A stretch of 64,000 bases of DNA from Mycobacterium terramassiliense (GCF_900157385.1 NZ_LT717701.1:2248219-2312218), one strand, 5' to 3'. Numbered from the stretch's first letter, positions 1 through 9,401 are shown. Notes: generated from the letters alone by a model not told the origin. Program-made: numbers and translations.

Positions 1-2
1 CT

Positions 3-761
3 GACCCGGGCGTGGAGCGGATATTCGGCGGACAGATCATGGCTCAGCTCATCGTGGCCGCCGCACCGCCGGGATCGGCCAAGGCGGTGAAGTCACTGCA
101 GATCGCGTTCCCCCGCGCCGGACGCGCCGCTGACCCGTTGTACCTGGACCTCGAGCAAACCCACGACGGCCGCTCGCTCGGGCATCGGCGGGCGGTGGCG
201 TGGCAGGGCCAGGAGTCCGCCCGCCGGGTGGTCGCGACCGCGTCGATCCTCGTCGACCGCGCCGACCCAACCGAGCAAGGGTACGACTATCAATACAGCG
301 CCGCCGCGGCCGGTGATCCGATGGCCGCCAAACCCATTGACTTCGCGGTGATCCCGGGCGAAGCCCGCCTGATCGGCGACGGCCTGGATGTCGAGGACGC
401 CGTGGGCGCGGACCTGGCGTTCTGGATGCGCTGCCCGGACTTCACCGATACCGCGCTTGCCCAACCCGTCATTGCCTACATCTCGGACTGGCCGCTGATC
501 GGCACCCTGCTGAAAGCGGTGCCCGGCGTCAGCCAGCGCGACGCCCACGTCAGCGTCCAAACCGGCGTCGTCACCCATTCGGTGTGGTTTCACCAACCGT
601 TCGACGTCGCCCAGTGGCTGCGGGTGCAGATCCGTGGCGTGCGGTTGGGCGGTGGCCGCGGCTTCGGCGCCGGAGACGTTTACACCCAGTCCGGAACACA
701 TGTCGCGTCGTTCGCGCAGGAAAGCGTCGTGAGGACCCCCCCGAAAGGAATGCAGCCATGA
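3..761 (+). CDS. Acyl-CoA thioesterase II (TesB-like), 5' end cut by window
   Basis: Acyl-CoA thioesterase that would hydrolyse fatty acyl-CoA to free acid and CoA. The frame is open to the first bases of the window, and the near N-terminal double-hotdog motif RIFGGQ already appears at the third to eighth readable codons, so roughly 25-30 residues lie upstream. The visible part is about 252 residues; the C-terminal hotdog carries SQRDAHVSVQTG and ends in a SFAQE motif typical of TesB. The stop overlaps the start of the next gene (ATGA), so the two are probably translated together. Substrate range is not deducible. Confidence 0.85.
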   Translation, partial: DPGVERIFGGQIMAQLIVAAAPPGSAKAVKSLQIAFPRAGRAADPLYLDLEQTHDGRSLGHRRAVAWQGQESARRVVATASILVDRADPTEQGYDYQYSAAAAGDPMAAKPIDFAVIPGEARLIGDGLDVEDAVGADLAFWMRCPDFTDTALAQPVIAYISDWPLIGTLLKAVPGVSQRDAHVSVQTGVVTHSVWFHQPFDVAQWLRVQIRGVRLGGGRGFGAGDVYTQSGTHVASFAQESVVRTPPKGMQP

Positions 762-1597
762 CAGCTCAACATTTCGTCCACTATGAGGTCGACGATCGGG
801 TCGCGGTCATCACCCTGGACCGCCCCGAGGCCGCCAACGCCCAGACCCCGGGCATCCTCAAGGATCTCGACGTTGCCTGGCGGCGCGCCGACGAGGCCCC
901 CGAGGTTCGGGTCATCGTCCTACAGACCACCGGTAAGCACTTCTCCGCCGGGCACGACATGTCGGGCACCGATCCGTCGGCCGACGGGCGCAGCCTTAGT
1001 CCGCAGCGCACCGATGGCAAGCTGCTCGCGGAGACCTACTACGACTGGGAGACCCGCGGCTACCTGGAGTACGCGAAGCGCTGGCGCGACATCCCCAAGC
1101 CGTCCATCGCCGCGGTGCAGGGCAAGTGCATCGCGGCCGGGTTGATGCTGTGCTGGCCGTGCGATCTCATCGTCGCCGCGGACAACGCGCAGTTCTCCGA
1201 CCCGGTCGGCCTGATGGGCATCATGGGCGTCGAATACCACGCCCACACTTGGGAACTCGGGCCACGGAAGGCGAAGGAGATGCTGTTCACCGCCGGTTCG
1301 GTGACGGCCGAGGAGGCCCTGCGATGCGGGATGGTCAACCACGTCGTACCGCTGGACGACTTGCGTTCCGCCACAATGGATCTCGCTCACCGCGTCGCTC
1401 AGACCGACCCCTGGGCGCTGCGAATGGCCAAGCGGGCGGTCAACCACACCCTGGACACCATGGGCTTCTCGACGGCGATCGCGTCATGTTTCGACATGCA
1501 TCATCTCGGCCACACCCGGGCGCTCGCCGCGACCGACGGGCAGACCGTCGTGATGGCCGACCTGGCACGGATGAAGGCCGCCGGCCGCAGCAAGTGA
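758..1597 (+). CDS. Enoyl-CoA hydratase/isomerase (crotonase family)
   Basis: Hydrates or isomerises a 2-enoyl-CoA in beta-oxidation. 279 residues, the usual crotonase length. The ATG at 758 overlaps the thioesterase stop and gives the family N-terminus (HFVHYEVDDRVAVITLDRP); the frame is open further upstream but that part overlaps the thioesterase and is not crotonase-like. The CoA oxyanion motif KHFSAGHDM is near residue 65, and a second-oxyanion region VQGKCIAAGLML follows. The isoleucine-rich GLMGIMGVEYH segment replaces the common Glu/Gly active-site context, so it may not be a standard hydratase. It converges on the PPOX gene downstream. Confidence 0.9.
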   Translation: MTAQHFVHYEVDDRVAVITLDRPEAANAQTPGILKDLDVAWRRADEAPEVRVIVLQTTGKHFSAGHDMSGTDPSADGRSLSPQRTDGKLLAETYYDWETRGYLEYAKRWRDIPKPSIAAVQGKCIAAGLMLCWPCDLIVAADNAQFSDPVGLMGIMGVEYHAHTWELGPRKAKEMLFTAGSVTAEEALRCGMVNHVVPLDDLRSATMDLAHRVAQTDPWALRMAKRAVNHTLDTMGFSTAIASCFDMHHLGHTRALAATDGQTVVMADLARMKAAGRSK

Positions 1598-1629
1598 GCA
1601 GGTCCGCCGGCAAGGTCGCTTGGTCATGA

Positions 1630-2064
1630 CTATCGGCGCAGCATTCGCTGGCCGTCAAAGCTGTTCCACGCTTGCGGGCGAAGCTCGATGATGACGCGGT
1701 CCTGCCGGGCCAACACCGCGGGGTCCAAGCCGGCCATTGTGCAGAACCGAGGGTAGAACCATTCGGCCGTGGACACGTCGTCATGCACGACTGCCAAGGT
1801 CCGGGCACTGATCATCCGGCCATGGGGAAGCGGTTTACCCGCGCTGGAAACGGCGACGGTGCTTCGCGGATCCGCGACTAAACAGGCGACCCGGGGACGG
1901 TCGCGGAAGGACGTCACCCAGAACGCATCGCGCTGAAACACGTAGGTGAGGAACGCTGACACCGGCGAACCGTCGCTGTTGAGCCACCCGACGGTGCACT
2001 CGCTCTGCACGGCAAGAAGCTGCAATCGCTCGTCATCAGTCAAACGGAAGGCTGCGAAATCCAT
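1630..2064 (-). CDS. Pyridoxamine 5'-phosphate oxidase-like flavin/F420 protein
   Basis: Small split-beta-barrel protein, 144 residues, of the PPOX/F420-dependent group that binds FMN or F420 and often reduces or protects against small substrates. The fold is suggested by GWLNSDGSPVSAFLTYVFQRDAFWVTS and by RPRVACLVADPRSTVAV. I chose the ATG at 2064 because AAAGGAAGG precedes it; an ATG at 2082 in the same frame would overlap the upstream fadD stop. Last gene of the minus-strand operon amidohydrolase, P450, FadD, PPOX. Cofactor choice between FMN and F420 is not resolved. Confidence 0.75.
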   Translation of the reverse strand: MDFAAFRLTDDERLQLLAVQSECTVGWLNSDGSPVSAFLTYVFQRDAFWVTSFRDRPRVACLVADPRSTVAVSSAGKPLPHGRMISARTLAVVHDDVSTAEWFYPRFCTMAGLDPAVLARQDRVIIELRPQAWNSFDGQRMLRR

Positions 2065-2074
2065 CGGCCTTCCT

Positions 2075-3715
2075 TTATTCATGACGAAGACCGTTCGTCG
2101 CCAACAGCCTGACCAGTCCCTGGCGGTCGAGTTTGCCGGTCGGCAGCATCGGTAGCTCGCTTTCGGCGAGTATCGCGATGACCGTTGGCACCTTGAACCC
2201 GGAGAGGTTGGCGCGGGCATGGGCGGCGACGGCGTCGGTGGACAGCTGGGCGCCGTGCGCCGGCACGACGGCGGCACCGACGACTTCGCCGCGTACCGGA
2301 TGGGGCAAGGCGACCACGAAGCTGTGCAGCACGCCGGGCATGGCGTCCAGGACCGATTCAACCTCGGCCGGTGAGACATTGGACCCGGCGGTCTTGATCA
2401 AGGTGCTGGCGCGACCGGTGAAGTGCAGATGACCGGCGTCGTCGAACCATCCGCGGTCCCCGGTGTCATACCAGCCGTCGGCGTTGAACACCTCGTGATG
2501 TTCCTGCTTGTAGATCCCGCTCATCAGGATCTGGCCGCGCACTTGGATCTGGCCGTCTTGCCCTGGCGGCGCCTCAACGCCCGCGGAGTCCACGATTCGG
2601 TGTTGCACGAGCCCGGGCAGTGGGATCCCCCAGGAGCCGCGCCGTTGTGGGGGCAGCGGGGTGTCGGGCACCTCGACCATGGTGTGCGGGCCGCCGGTCT
2701 CGGTCATGCCGAGCAGGTTGGGGGTCAGGTCGGGTTCGCTGGGTCGGCGTTCGGGTGGCAGCGCCTGCAGCATGGTGCCGCCCCGGACGCTGGATAGGTC
2801 TCGCTTGGCGAAGTCGGGGTGATCGGCCATGGCCTGGCTGGCCTGTGCCCAGCACGAGATGATGGTGGCCCGCTCCCGTTCCAGCAGCGCCAGCGTGGCA
2901 CCGGGTTCGAAAACGTCCTGGGCCAGGATCGCGGCTCCGGTCGAGAGTGCCTGCAGCACCACCATGGTCAGTCCGCCCACCCAGAAGAACGGCATGGGGG
3001 AGTAGATGCGGTCGGCGGACGTGACGCCGCGGTGCCGAGCCAGGAGGGCTGCGTGGCGCACCAGGCTGCCGTGGGTGTGCGCGACGGATTTCGGTAGTGC
3101 CGTAGTGCCAGATGTCGTGACCAGCACGAGCTCATCGGACGGTCGGACCTCCTGTTCGGCGGAACCTGTCAGCGGTGCGACCGGGCCGGTACTGCCGGGC
3201 CACGGCGTCGTCCACGCCCGGTCGCAGGCGGGCCAGACGTGCACCCGGCGCAGGTAGGGGACAGCGGCAAGGGCGATCGCCGCGTCACCGTCGGCCAGGC
3301 CGGGCAGCGCGTCGGCTACCCGCGTAACGAGGTCGTGGCTTGCGATCGACCGGCCCATCAGGAGCACCTGGGTGTCGGTGTGGCGCAGCAGCCTGGCGAG
3401 CTCGGCGCCCGGAGCGAAGGTCGACAGCGGGACAGTGAGCGCGCCGATGCGGGCCGCGGCCAACCACGCGATGAGCCATTGGGCGCAGTTGGGGAACAGG
3501 ATGCCGACGCGGGTTCCCTTGCCCACGCCCGAGGCCAACAGCGCGTCGGCCAGTGTTCTGGACTGCGCGTCGGCCTCCGCAAAAGTCAGCCGCTCCTCGT
3601 CGGTGACCAGGAACTCGCCGTCAGGCTTCGTGCGCCGCCGTGACAGCAGCTCGGGGACACTGCCCGGCAGGCCGGGGGGTGCCGGATCGTCCGACGCGGT
3701 CTGCGCCGCGCCCAT
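2075..3715 (-). CDS. Acyl-CoA synthetase (FadD-type adenylate-forming ligase)
   Basis: Activates a carboxylic acid to its CoA thioester through an acyl-adenylate. 546 residues. The P-loop-like A3 motif is TTSGTTALPKS, the A5 region is GMTETGGPH, and the A7 motif is WYDTGDRGWF. The usual hinge R-x-K-D...GGENI is here RASTLIKTAGSNVSPAEVE, an unusual variant at a region that orients the C-terminal domain. The C-terminal lysine motif LPTGKLDR is present. The start overlaps the P450 stop (ATGA), which implies translational coupling and work on the same substrate. The native acid is unknown. Confidence 0.9.
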   Translation of the reverse strand: MGAAQTASDDPAPPGLPGSVPELLSRRRTKPDGEFLVTDEERLTFAEADAQSRTLADALLASGVGKGTRVGILFPNCAQWLIAWLAAARIGALTVPLSTFAPGAELARLLRHTDTQVLLMGRSIASHDLVTRVADALPGLADGDAAIALAAVPYLRRVHVWPACDRAWTTPWPGSTGPVAPLTGSAEQEVRPSDELVLVTTSGTTALPKSVAHTHGSLVRHAALLARHRGVTSADRIYSPMPFFWVGGLTMVVLQALSTGAAILAQDVFEPGATLALLERERATIISCWAQASQAMADHPDFAKRDLSSVRGGTMLQALPPERRPSEPDLTPNLLGMTETGGPHTMVEVPDTPLPPQRRGSWGIPLPGLVQHRIVDSAGVEAPPGQDGQIQVRGQILMSGIYKQEHHEVFNADGWYDTGDRGWFDDAGHLHFTGRASTLIKTAGSNVSPAEVESVLDAMPGVLHSFVVALPHPVRGEVVGAAVVPAHGAQLSTDAVAAHARANLSGFKVPTVIAILAESELPMLPTGKLDRQGLVRLLATNGLRHE

Positions 3716-4959
3716 CAGCCGACGTGCACCGGGACGTGCGAATAGCCGGCCACATTGGACATCGTTACGCGCCGCAAACCGTCGGTGTTGACGGCGAACC
3801 GCGGCCAGCGCTCGCGTATCGCGTGCAAGGCGACTCGGGTCTCGAGCCGCGCTAACCAGGAGCCCAGGCAGCTGTGGGCGCCGTATCCGAAGGCCAGGGT
3901 GGTGGCGCCGCCCCGCCTGATGTCGAATACGTCGGGCCGATCGTAGGTCCGGGGGTCACGGGTCGCGGCGCCGGTGACCAGCAGCGTGGGCGATCCCGCC
4001 GGGATGGTGCCGCCCTCAAGCACCACCTCGCGGGTGGTGAACCGGCCCTGGTATTGCGAAGGCGGATTGAGTCTCAGCATCTCCTCGATCGCGCCGGGTA
4101 TCAGCCCGGGATCGGCGAGCACCAGCTGCCACTGATCGGGATTGTGGTGAAAGGCCATGACGCCGTTGCCCACCAGCTTGGTGACCGTTTCGCTGCCGGC
4201 CGCGGCAAGCAGCACCGCGAACGTGGCGATGTCCTGGTCGGTGAGCCGGTGCGTCACCCCGGTCTCGTCTTGGTAGGTCGCGGTCACCAGCCGGCTGATG
4301 ATCAGGTCGTCGGGCCGGCGGCGCTTCTCGCGGGCCAGGTCCAGGAAGTACTCGCCCATCGCCATCGAGGCCGCGACTCCGCTCTCTGTGGCGAACGGAT
4401 TGTTCTTCTCGCGGTGCAGGAACTCGTCGGTCCAGAGCCGTATCTGCTGGCGCTCTCCGGCAGGGACGCCGAGCATCGAGGAGATGATCTCCACGGGGAA
4501 CAGCGCCGCGAAGTCGGCCACCACGTCGAATTCGTCTTTGCCCGCCAGGGCCTGCACGTAAGACGTGACGACGTCGGTTACCAGGGGCTCGAGGTTGGCG
4601 ATCGCCGCCTTGGTGAACACCTGGCGCACCAGCTTGCGCAGCCGCTCGTGTTCCGGAGGATCCAAGAGGATCAACATGTTGAGGTCGTCGAACTTTCGGC
4701 GCATCGACAACGCGTCCAGGGTGACCCCGTAGGCGCTGCTGAACGTCTCCCAGTCCCGGTGCGCGGCCACGACGTCCTCATACCTGCTCAGCGCATAGAA
4801 ATCCCAGCGTTCGCTGTAATACACCGGCGCCTCGTCGCGCATCCAGCGGTAGGTGTCGTACGGGTCGTCGAAGAAACTATCCGAGTACGGGTCGAACTCC
4901 ATGGGGGAGCCGTCCTCGCGGGGTTTGGTGGCCGACCCCGCACCGCGATCCGTCGACAT
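3715..4959 (-). CDS. Cytochrome P450
   Basis: Haem-thiolate monooxygenase, 414 residues, soluble bacterial class I type with no membrane anchor. The I-helix oxygen-activation motif reads AAAGSETVTK and the haem loop is FGYGAHSCLG with the cysteine ligand at residue 364; the E-x-x-R of the K helix is EEMLRLNPP. It needs a ferredoxin partner; a 3Fe-4S ferredoxin lies about 11 kb away. It starts one base after the amidohydrolase stop and overlaps fadD, so it belongs to the four-gene minus-strand operon. An internal ATG (MEFDPYSD, residue 20) is an alternative start. Confidence 0.92.
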   Translation of the reverse strand: MSTDRGAGSATKPREDGSPMEFDPYSDSFFDDPYDTYRWMRDEAPVYYSERWDFYALSRYEDVVAAHRDWETFSSAYGVTLDALSMRRKFDDLNMLILLDPPEHERLRKLVRQVFTKAAIANLEPLVTDVVTSYVQALAGKDEFDVVADFAALFPVEIISSMLGVPAGERQQIRLWTDEFLHREKNNPFATESGVAASMAMGEYFLDLAREKRRRPDDLIISRLVTATYQDETGVTHRLTDQDIATFAVLLAAAGSETVTKLVGNGVMAFHHNPDQWQLVLADPGLIPGAIEEMLRLNPPSQYQGRFTTREVVLEGGTIPAGSPTLLVTGAATRDPRTYDRPDVFDIRRGGATTLAFGYGAHSCLGSWLARLETRVALHAIRERWPRFAVNTDGLRRVTMSNVAGYSHVPVHVG

Positions 4960-4960
4960 C

Positions 4961-6145
4961 TCAGGCGCCGACCCGCATCATGCTCGACAGCGTGCCGCCC
5001 ATCACCATGGCGAGCTCGTCGTCGCTCAGCTCCGGGTGCCGCTCGGGGTAGCTGAGCGGATCGGCCAAGCCTTCCGGATGAGGGTAGTCCGAGCCGAAGA
5101 ACAGGTGATCGATCGGCACCAGCTTCGCGAGTTCGGCGACGTTCTCCTCCCAAAACGGATTGAAGTAGATGCAGCGTTGGATCGCCTCCACGGGATCCTC
5201 GCCGTAGAGCTGCGGCATCTTCTTGCGGGTTTCCTGGAGGTTCTCCAGCAGCCGCGGCAGCCAGGTCGTTCCGTTCTCCACCATGCCGATCCGAAGCTCG
5301 GGAAACCGCGTCAGCAGGCCGTGGCAGGCCAGGGCCGCAACAGAGTCCTCGGCCGGGTTGCGCGCCAGGCTGTAGTAGGAGCGAAACGGCGACGGCTGGA
5401 ACGGTCGGAACTCGCCGGAACCCTCCCAGTCGTTGGCGTACCGGGAATAGCCGCTGTCTGAGGCGTGCATGATGACCAGCACGCCGGTCTCGACGACCCG
5501 CTTCCAGAACGGGTCGAATTCGGGGAGCGCGAATGAACGCGGGCCGTGGAGCCCGGGTACCGGCGCCGGGCGGATGAGAATGGCGCGCGCACCGCGCTCG
5601 ACCACCCAGTTCAGTTCGTCGATGGCCTTCTCCACGATGGGCAGGGTGATGATCGGCGTGGTGAAGATGCGGCCCTTGTAGTCGAATTGCCATGTCTCGT
5701 GCAGCCACTGGTTCAGGGCGTGAATGATTGTGTGGGTCGCCTCGGGGTGCTCGCGGAAGCGTTCTTCCACCAGACTCGCCAGCGTCGGGTACATCATCGA
5801 CTTGTCGATGCCCTGTTCGTCGAGCAGCGCCAGGCGAGGCGCTGGTTCACGGAACGCAGGAATCGACTCGATCGCTTTCCCCAGAATCTCGCGGTGCGGT
5901 TTGCCTTCGGGGTTCCCGTGGTGGAAGTAGTCCTCCTGGGCGCCCGGCGCAGCGACCTTGTCGAAGGTCGGGTTGGGGATGTAGTCGCTGATCTGTCCCA
6001 GGGTGGCGATCTTGGTGCGTCCATCCACTTCCACGTACCGGATTGCGCCGTGGTACTCCGGCGGCAGGAACTTGGTGAGCGCATCGCGTGTCTCGTACAT
6101 GTGGTTATCACCATCGAAGACCGGAAATCCCAATCGCGACGTCAT
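4961..6145 (-). CDS. Amidohydrolase-2 family metal-dependent hydrolase/decarboxylase
   Basis: TIM-barrel enzyme of the amidohydrolase-2 family, which contains hydrolases and non-oxidative decarboxylases. 394 residues. The N-terminal metal motif is FDGDNHMYE (D-x-D-N-H instead of H-x-H), a barrel histidine is in VLVIMHASDSG, and the last metal aspartate is in FFGSDYPHPEG. First gene of the minus-strand operon, with GAGGAG before the start. A second member of this family lies at 16.6 kb, so the region carries two paralogous hydrolases. Whether it opens a ring, decarboxylates or hydrolyses an amide is unknown. Confidence 0.85.
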   Translation of the reverse strand: MTSRLGFPVFDGDNHMYETRDALTKFLPPEYHGAIRYVEVDGRTKIATLGQISDYIPNPTFDKVAAPGAQEDYFHHGNPEGKPHREILGKAIESIPAFREPAPRLALLDEQGIDKSMMYPTLASLVEERFREHPEATHTIIHALNQWLHETWQFDYKGRIFTTPIITLPIVEKAIDELNWVVERGARAILIRPAPVPGLHGPRSFALPEFDPFWKRVVETGVLVIMHASDSGYSRYANDWEGSGEFRPFQPSPFRSYYSLARNPAEDSVAALACHGLLTRFPELRIGMVENGTTWLPRLLENLQETRKKMPQLYGEDPVEAIQRCIYFNPFWEENVAELAKLVPIDHLFFGSDYPHPEGLADPLSYPERHPELSDDELAMVMGGTLSSMMRVGA

Positions 6146-6368
6146 TGAACTCCTCCTCGTGCGCGGCCAAGCGTGCGATGCCGAATGGCCCTACTCCAAT
6201 CAATGTGACAATCAGGTGTTCGATTGACTCTAGCATCGAGTGCAGAAAAAGAGGATATAGGTTTACTTTTTCGTCGTGCTTCAGTCCGGGACCGGGTAAC
6301 GTCCTTCTGCGACGGTGCTTGCGTGTTGCCGAATGTCGAGCCTTGTCACGATCGCCAGGAGGACTTAG
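6146..6368. promoter_or_regulatory. Divergent promoter region between amidohydrolase and fadE operons
   Basis: Non-coding 223 bp separating two outward-facing operons. It is more AT-rich than its surroundings near 6215-6275. TCGAT at 6220-6224 and ATCGA at 6235-6239 form an inverted repeat that encloses ACTCTA (6227-6232), a hexamer also found in three other divergent promoters of this catabolic region. A strong ribosome site (CAGGAGGA, about 6356-6363) serves the GTG start of the fadE at 6369. No exact -35/-10 assignment was possible. Confidence 0.5.
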
Positions 6369-7394
6369 GTGGATCTATCGCTGACGCGGGAGCAACGCGC
6401 GGTCCGCGACGCGTTCGCAGCCTTGTTCGGGAAACAGGCCACGCCACAGCGGGTGCGTAGTGCAGAGCCCACAGGTTTCGACCTACTGCTCTGGCGGCAT
6501 TACGCCGACATCGGCGCGCTGGGTATAGGAGTGCCCTCGGACTGCGGGGGCGGGGACGGCGGCCTCCTCGAACTGGCATTGGTGGCCGAGGAAGCCGGCC
6601 GACGCCTCGCCCCGATCCCGGTCGCCGAGACCGCGGCCGCGGCCCGAGTGTTGGGTCGCCTGCGCGAGAAGGAACTGCTGGTACCGGTCCTGAGCGGATC
6701 GGTCATCGTGTCACTGGCCACCCAGCCCGGCTCGGCCACGCGCCAGTGGCTAATCGACGGCGCAATCGCGGACGCTGTGCTGGCCCTCGACGGCGACTCC
6801 CTGGTGTACATGAACCGCCCGGACGGCCTGTCCAAGACCGCACACCGCAACCTCGGGGGACTACCGCTGGCCCAGTGGCTCACTCCGGGCGCAATTACCG
6901 TCCTCGCCGAGGGGAGCGAGGCGCGCTCGATCTTCGACACCGCGATCGACGAGGTACGCGTGCTGCGCGCGGCGGCGCTGGTCGGGTTGGCTTCCGAGGC
7001 CGTAGCGATCGGCTCCCGGTACGCGATCGTGCGCGAGGCGTTCGGCCAGCCGATCGGAATGTACCAAGCGGTCGCGCATCCGTTCGCCGACGCGGTCACC
7101 GGTCTGGACGGCGCGCAATTGTTGGTGCGCAAGGCCTGTTGGGCGCTGGATTCCGCGCGGGACGACGCCGGCGCGCTGGCGGCGATGGCGTTTGTGTTCG
7201 CCGCCGAAACGGCCTATCAAGCGGCGACGCACAGCCTGCATGTCCACGGCGGATACGGGTTCATGGAGGAGTACGACATCCAGTTGTATTACCGCAGGGC
7301 CAAAGCGTGGGCGGCGGCGTTCGCCGATCCGCGACGCGAGTTGCTCACTGTCGCCGACCGACGGTTCGGCCCCGAGACGACCGAGGGTCGGTGA
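6369..7394 (+). CDS. Acyl-CoA dehydrogenase, pair A subunit 1
   Basis: Flavin acyl-CoA dehydrogenase subunit, 341 residues, shorter than the usual 380-400. The C-terminal motif HGGYGFMEEYDIQLYYRRAKAW is present, while the central FAD-contact region is degenerate. The GTG start is set by the CAGGAGGA site. It is followed after 4 bp by a second acyl-CoA dehydrogenase; in mycobacterial steroid degradation such adjacent unequal fadE genes form alpha2beta2 heterotetramers in which each subunit supplies part of the active site. I infer the same here. Substrate unknown. Confidence 0.85.
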   Translation: MDLSLTREQRAVRDAFAALFGKQATPQRVRSAEPTGFDLLLWRHYADIGALGIGVPSDCGGGDGGLLELALVAEEAGRRLAPIPVAETAAAARVLGRLREKELLVPVLSGSVIVSLATQPGSATRQWLIDGAIADAVLALDGDSLVYMNRPDGLSKTAHRNLGGLPLAQWLTPGAITVLAEGSEARSIFDTAIDEVRVLRAAALVGLASEAVAIGSRYAIVREAFGQPIGMYQAVAHPFADAVTGLDGAQLLVRKACWALDSARDDAGALAAMAFVFAAETAYQAATHSLHVHGGYGFMEEYDIQLYYRRAKAWAAAFADPRRELLTVADRRFGPETTEGR

Positions 7395-7398
7395 CGCG

Positions 7399-8565
7399 AT
7401 GGACTTCAGCGAACCTGAGAACTGGGCCCGAATCCGCCGCGAGGCAGAGGAATTCACCGCCGAACATGTCACTCGCGAGGTGATCGAGCACGAGCGCCGC
7501 ACCGGCGACGGCGTTGATCGCGCCCTGACCCGCAAGCTGGGGGAGCGCGGCTGGATCGCCTCAGGCTGGCCGGTCGCCGACGGCGGCGCCGGGCTGGATC
7601 CCTTCGAGGCGGCCGCGCTGTGGAACGCATTACGCAAGGGTGGCGTGCCGACCGCGGGCCCTGGAACGACCATGCTGCCGGCCAACGCCATCCGCGCCAC
7701 CGGCTCCGCAGAACTCAAGGCCAGAATCCTGCCAGGCGTCGCCGCCGGTGAAGTCCTTATCTGTCTGGGCTACACCGAGCCCGCGGGCGGCTCCGACGTG
7801 TTCGCCTGCGCGACCCGGTCGCAGCTCGATGGGGATGAGTGGATTGTCAACGGGCAGAAGATCTTCACGACGTTCGCCCATCTTGCCGACTATTGTTTCC
7901 TGCTCACCCGCTCGCAGCCCGGATCGGTGGGACCGCGGGGCCTGACGATGCTGCTGGTACCGCTGGACACACCCGGTATCGAGATCCAGGCGGTGCACAC
8001 CATGGGTCACGAGCGCACCAACATCGTGTTCTACAACGATGTGCGGGTTGCCGACGCAAACCGCGTCGGTGAGGCGCACGAGGGCTTCGCCGTGATGCGG
8101 GCGGCGCTCGAGGCCGAACAGAATGTTGCCCCCGGTTCGCGCACGGGGTGGGTCGCTGACGATGCGCTGGAGTTCGCCCGCACGCACCGTGGACCCGACG
8201 GCGCTGCGCTGATCGCCGATGTCCTGGTCCGCGAGCGCCTGGCCCGAATGGCGATGGAAGCGGAGGTGGCCGACTTGCTGGACTTGCGGGTGGCCTTCCT
8301 CGACGCGGAGGGGGACAAGCCGGGCCCGGTATCGGCATTGTTCGGGCCGGAAAGCTACGTGCGCGCGTCGGCCGCGGCGATCGACATCGCGGGGGCCGCG
8401 GGCATGATCGACTGGACCGATCCGCAGACCGCGGTGGACGGCAACCTCGACGCGCACTATCGCAGTGCCGTGGCGACGACGATCTACGGGGGGTCCAGCG
8501 AAGTGCTGCGCAGCCTCATCGTGGAGAACCGGCTGGGATTTCCGCGTAGCCGTCCTCGGCGGTGA
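7399..8565 (+). CDS. Acyl-CoA dehydrogenase, pair A subunit 2
   Basis: Flavin acyl-CoA dehydrogenase subunit, 388 residues. The FAD/substrate motif CLGYTEPAGGSDVF and the strand WIVNGQKIFTT are in the middle; the C-terminal IYGGSSEVLRSLIVENRLGFPR is the family's FAD-adenosine signature. The start ATG lies 4 bp after the previous stop, in another frame. The two C-terminal signatures are split between subunits 1 and 2 (HGGYGF in one, IYGGSSEV in the other), which supports a heteromer. It converges on an SDR operon after a 41-bp gap. Confidence 0.88.
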   Translation: MDFSEPENWARIRREAEEFTAEHVTREVIEHERRTGDGVDRALTRKLGERGWIASGWPVADGGAGLDPFEAAALWNALRKGGVPTAGPGTTMLPANAIRATGSAELKARILPGVAAGEVLICLGYTEPAGGSDVFACATRSQLDGDEWIVNGQKIFTTFAHLADYCFLLTRSQPGSVGPRGLTMLLVPLDTPGIEIQAVHTMGHERTNIVFYNDVRVADANRVGEAHEGFAVMRAALEAEQNVAPGSRTGWVADDALEFARTHRGPDGAALIADVLVRERLARMAMEAEVADLLDLRVAFLDAEGDKPGPVSALFGPESYVRASAAAIDIAGAAGMIDWTDPQTAVDGNLDAHYRSAVATTIYGGSSEVLRSLIVENRLGFPRSRPRR

Positions 8566-8606
8566 CGTGCGCGCCACCCGGACAACACACCGAGAACCGA
8601 ACGCGC

Positions 8607-9401
8607 TCAGAGGAAGTCACTGCCACCGTCGACGTTGAGGTGAGCGCCGGTCATATAAGTGTTGTCCGGTGAGGCGCAGAACGCGATGACGGCGGCAACC
8701 TCGTGGGGCAGCCCGAGCCGACCCAAATCCACCGACATGCCGTGACCGCGTCCCAGCAGTCCGAAGGCACCCACGGGGTCATCCGTCGCGATCCCGGCGG
8801 AGGCGAGCACCGGCCGTGCCCAGTCGGTGAGAATCGGACCCGGGGCGACGGCGTTGACCAAGATGGCATCGCTGGCGAGACTGCGGGCGAGGTTCTTCGT
8901 CACGCTGAGTAGCGCGCTCTTGGCCGCGGTGTAGCTCACCAACCCCGCCGACTGGTGCTGCACTGACATCGCGGTCACGTTGACCACCCGGGCCCACTCG
9001 GCGGCTCGCAGCAACGGCAAGGCCGCACGCACACACCGAACCGCGGACAGGACGCCCTGGTCGAATGCCGCCGTCCACTGCTCGTCACCCAGGTCCTCGA
9101 AGCGACCGGCATCCGTTGGACCGGCGGCATTGACCAGCACGTTGAGTCCGCCCCAGTGCGCGCCAACCGTGGCAAAGACGGTGTCGACGTCCGACGCCGA
9201 ACTCAGATCGGCGGTCAACGCCAGTACTTCCGGACTGCCGGCGTCCGTCAATGTGGTTGCGGCCTCCGTCAAGCGGGCGTCGTTCCTGCCGATGATGCCG
9301 ATCCGCGCGCCCTGTTCGGCCAGGCACACTGCGGTCGCCAGTCCGATGCCGCGGGTGCCCCCCGCGATCACCGCGGTGGCATCGGCGAATCCGAGATCCA
9401 T
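8607..9401 (-). CDS. Short-chain dehydrogenase/reductase
   Basis: Classical SDR oxidoreductase using NAD(P), 264 residues. Cofactor motif GGTRGIG near residue 14, structural NAAG near residue 90, catalytic Tyr-Lys in YTAAK, and C-terminal GAHLNVDGGSDFL. A likely role is oxidation of a hydroxyacyl-CoA or ring alcohol in the surrounding pathway, but this is inferred from context only. Second gene of a two-SDR minus-strand operon, 12 bp after the upstream SDR. Confidence 0.88.
   Translation of the reverse strand: MDLGFADATAVIAGGTRGIGLATAVCLAEQGARIGIIGRNDARLTEAATTLTDAGSPEVLALTADLSSASDVDTVFATVGAHWGGLNVLVNAAGPTDAGRFEDLGDEQWTAAFDQGVLSAVRCVRAALPLLRAAEWARVVNVTAMSVQHQSAGLVSYTAAKSALLSVTKNLARSLASDAILVNAVAPGPILTDWARPVLASAGIATDDPVGAFGLLGRGHGMSVDLGRLGLPHEVAAVIAFCASPDNTYMTGAHLNVDGGSDFL

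Noticed and set aside
8566..8606. Terminator between convergent fadE and SDR genes
   Set aside because: The 41-bp gap has no stem-loop with a U-tract that I could identify.
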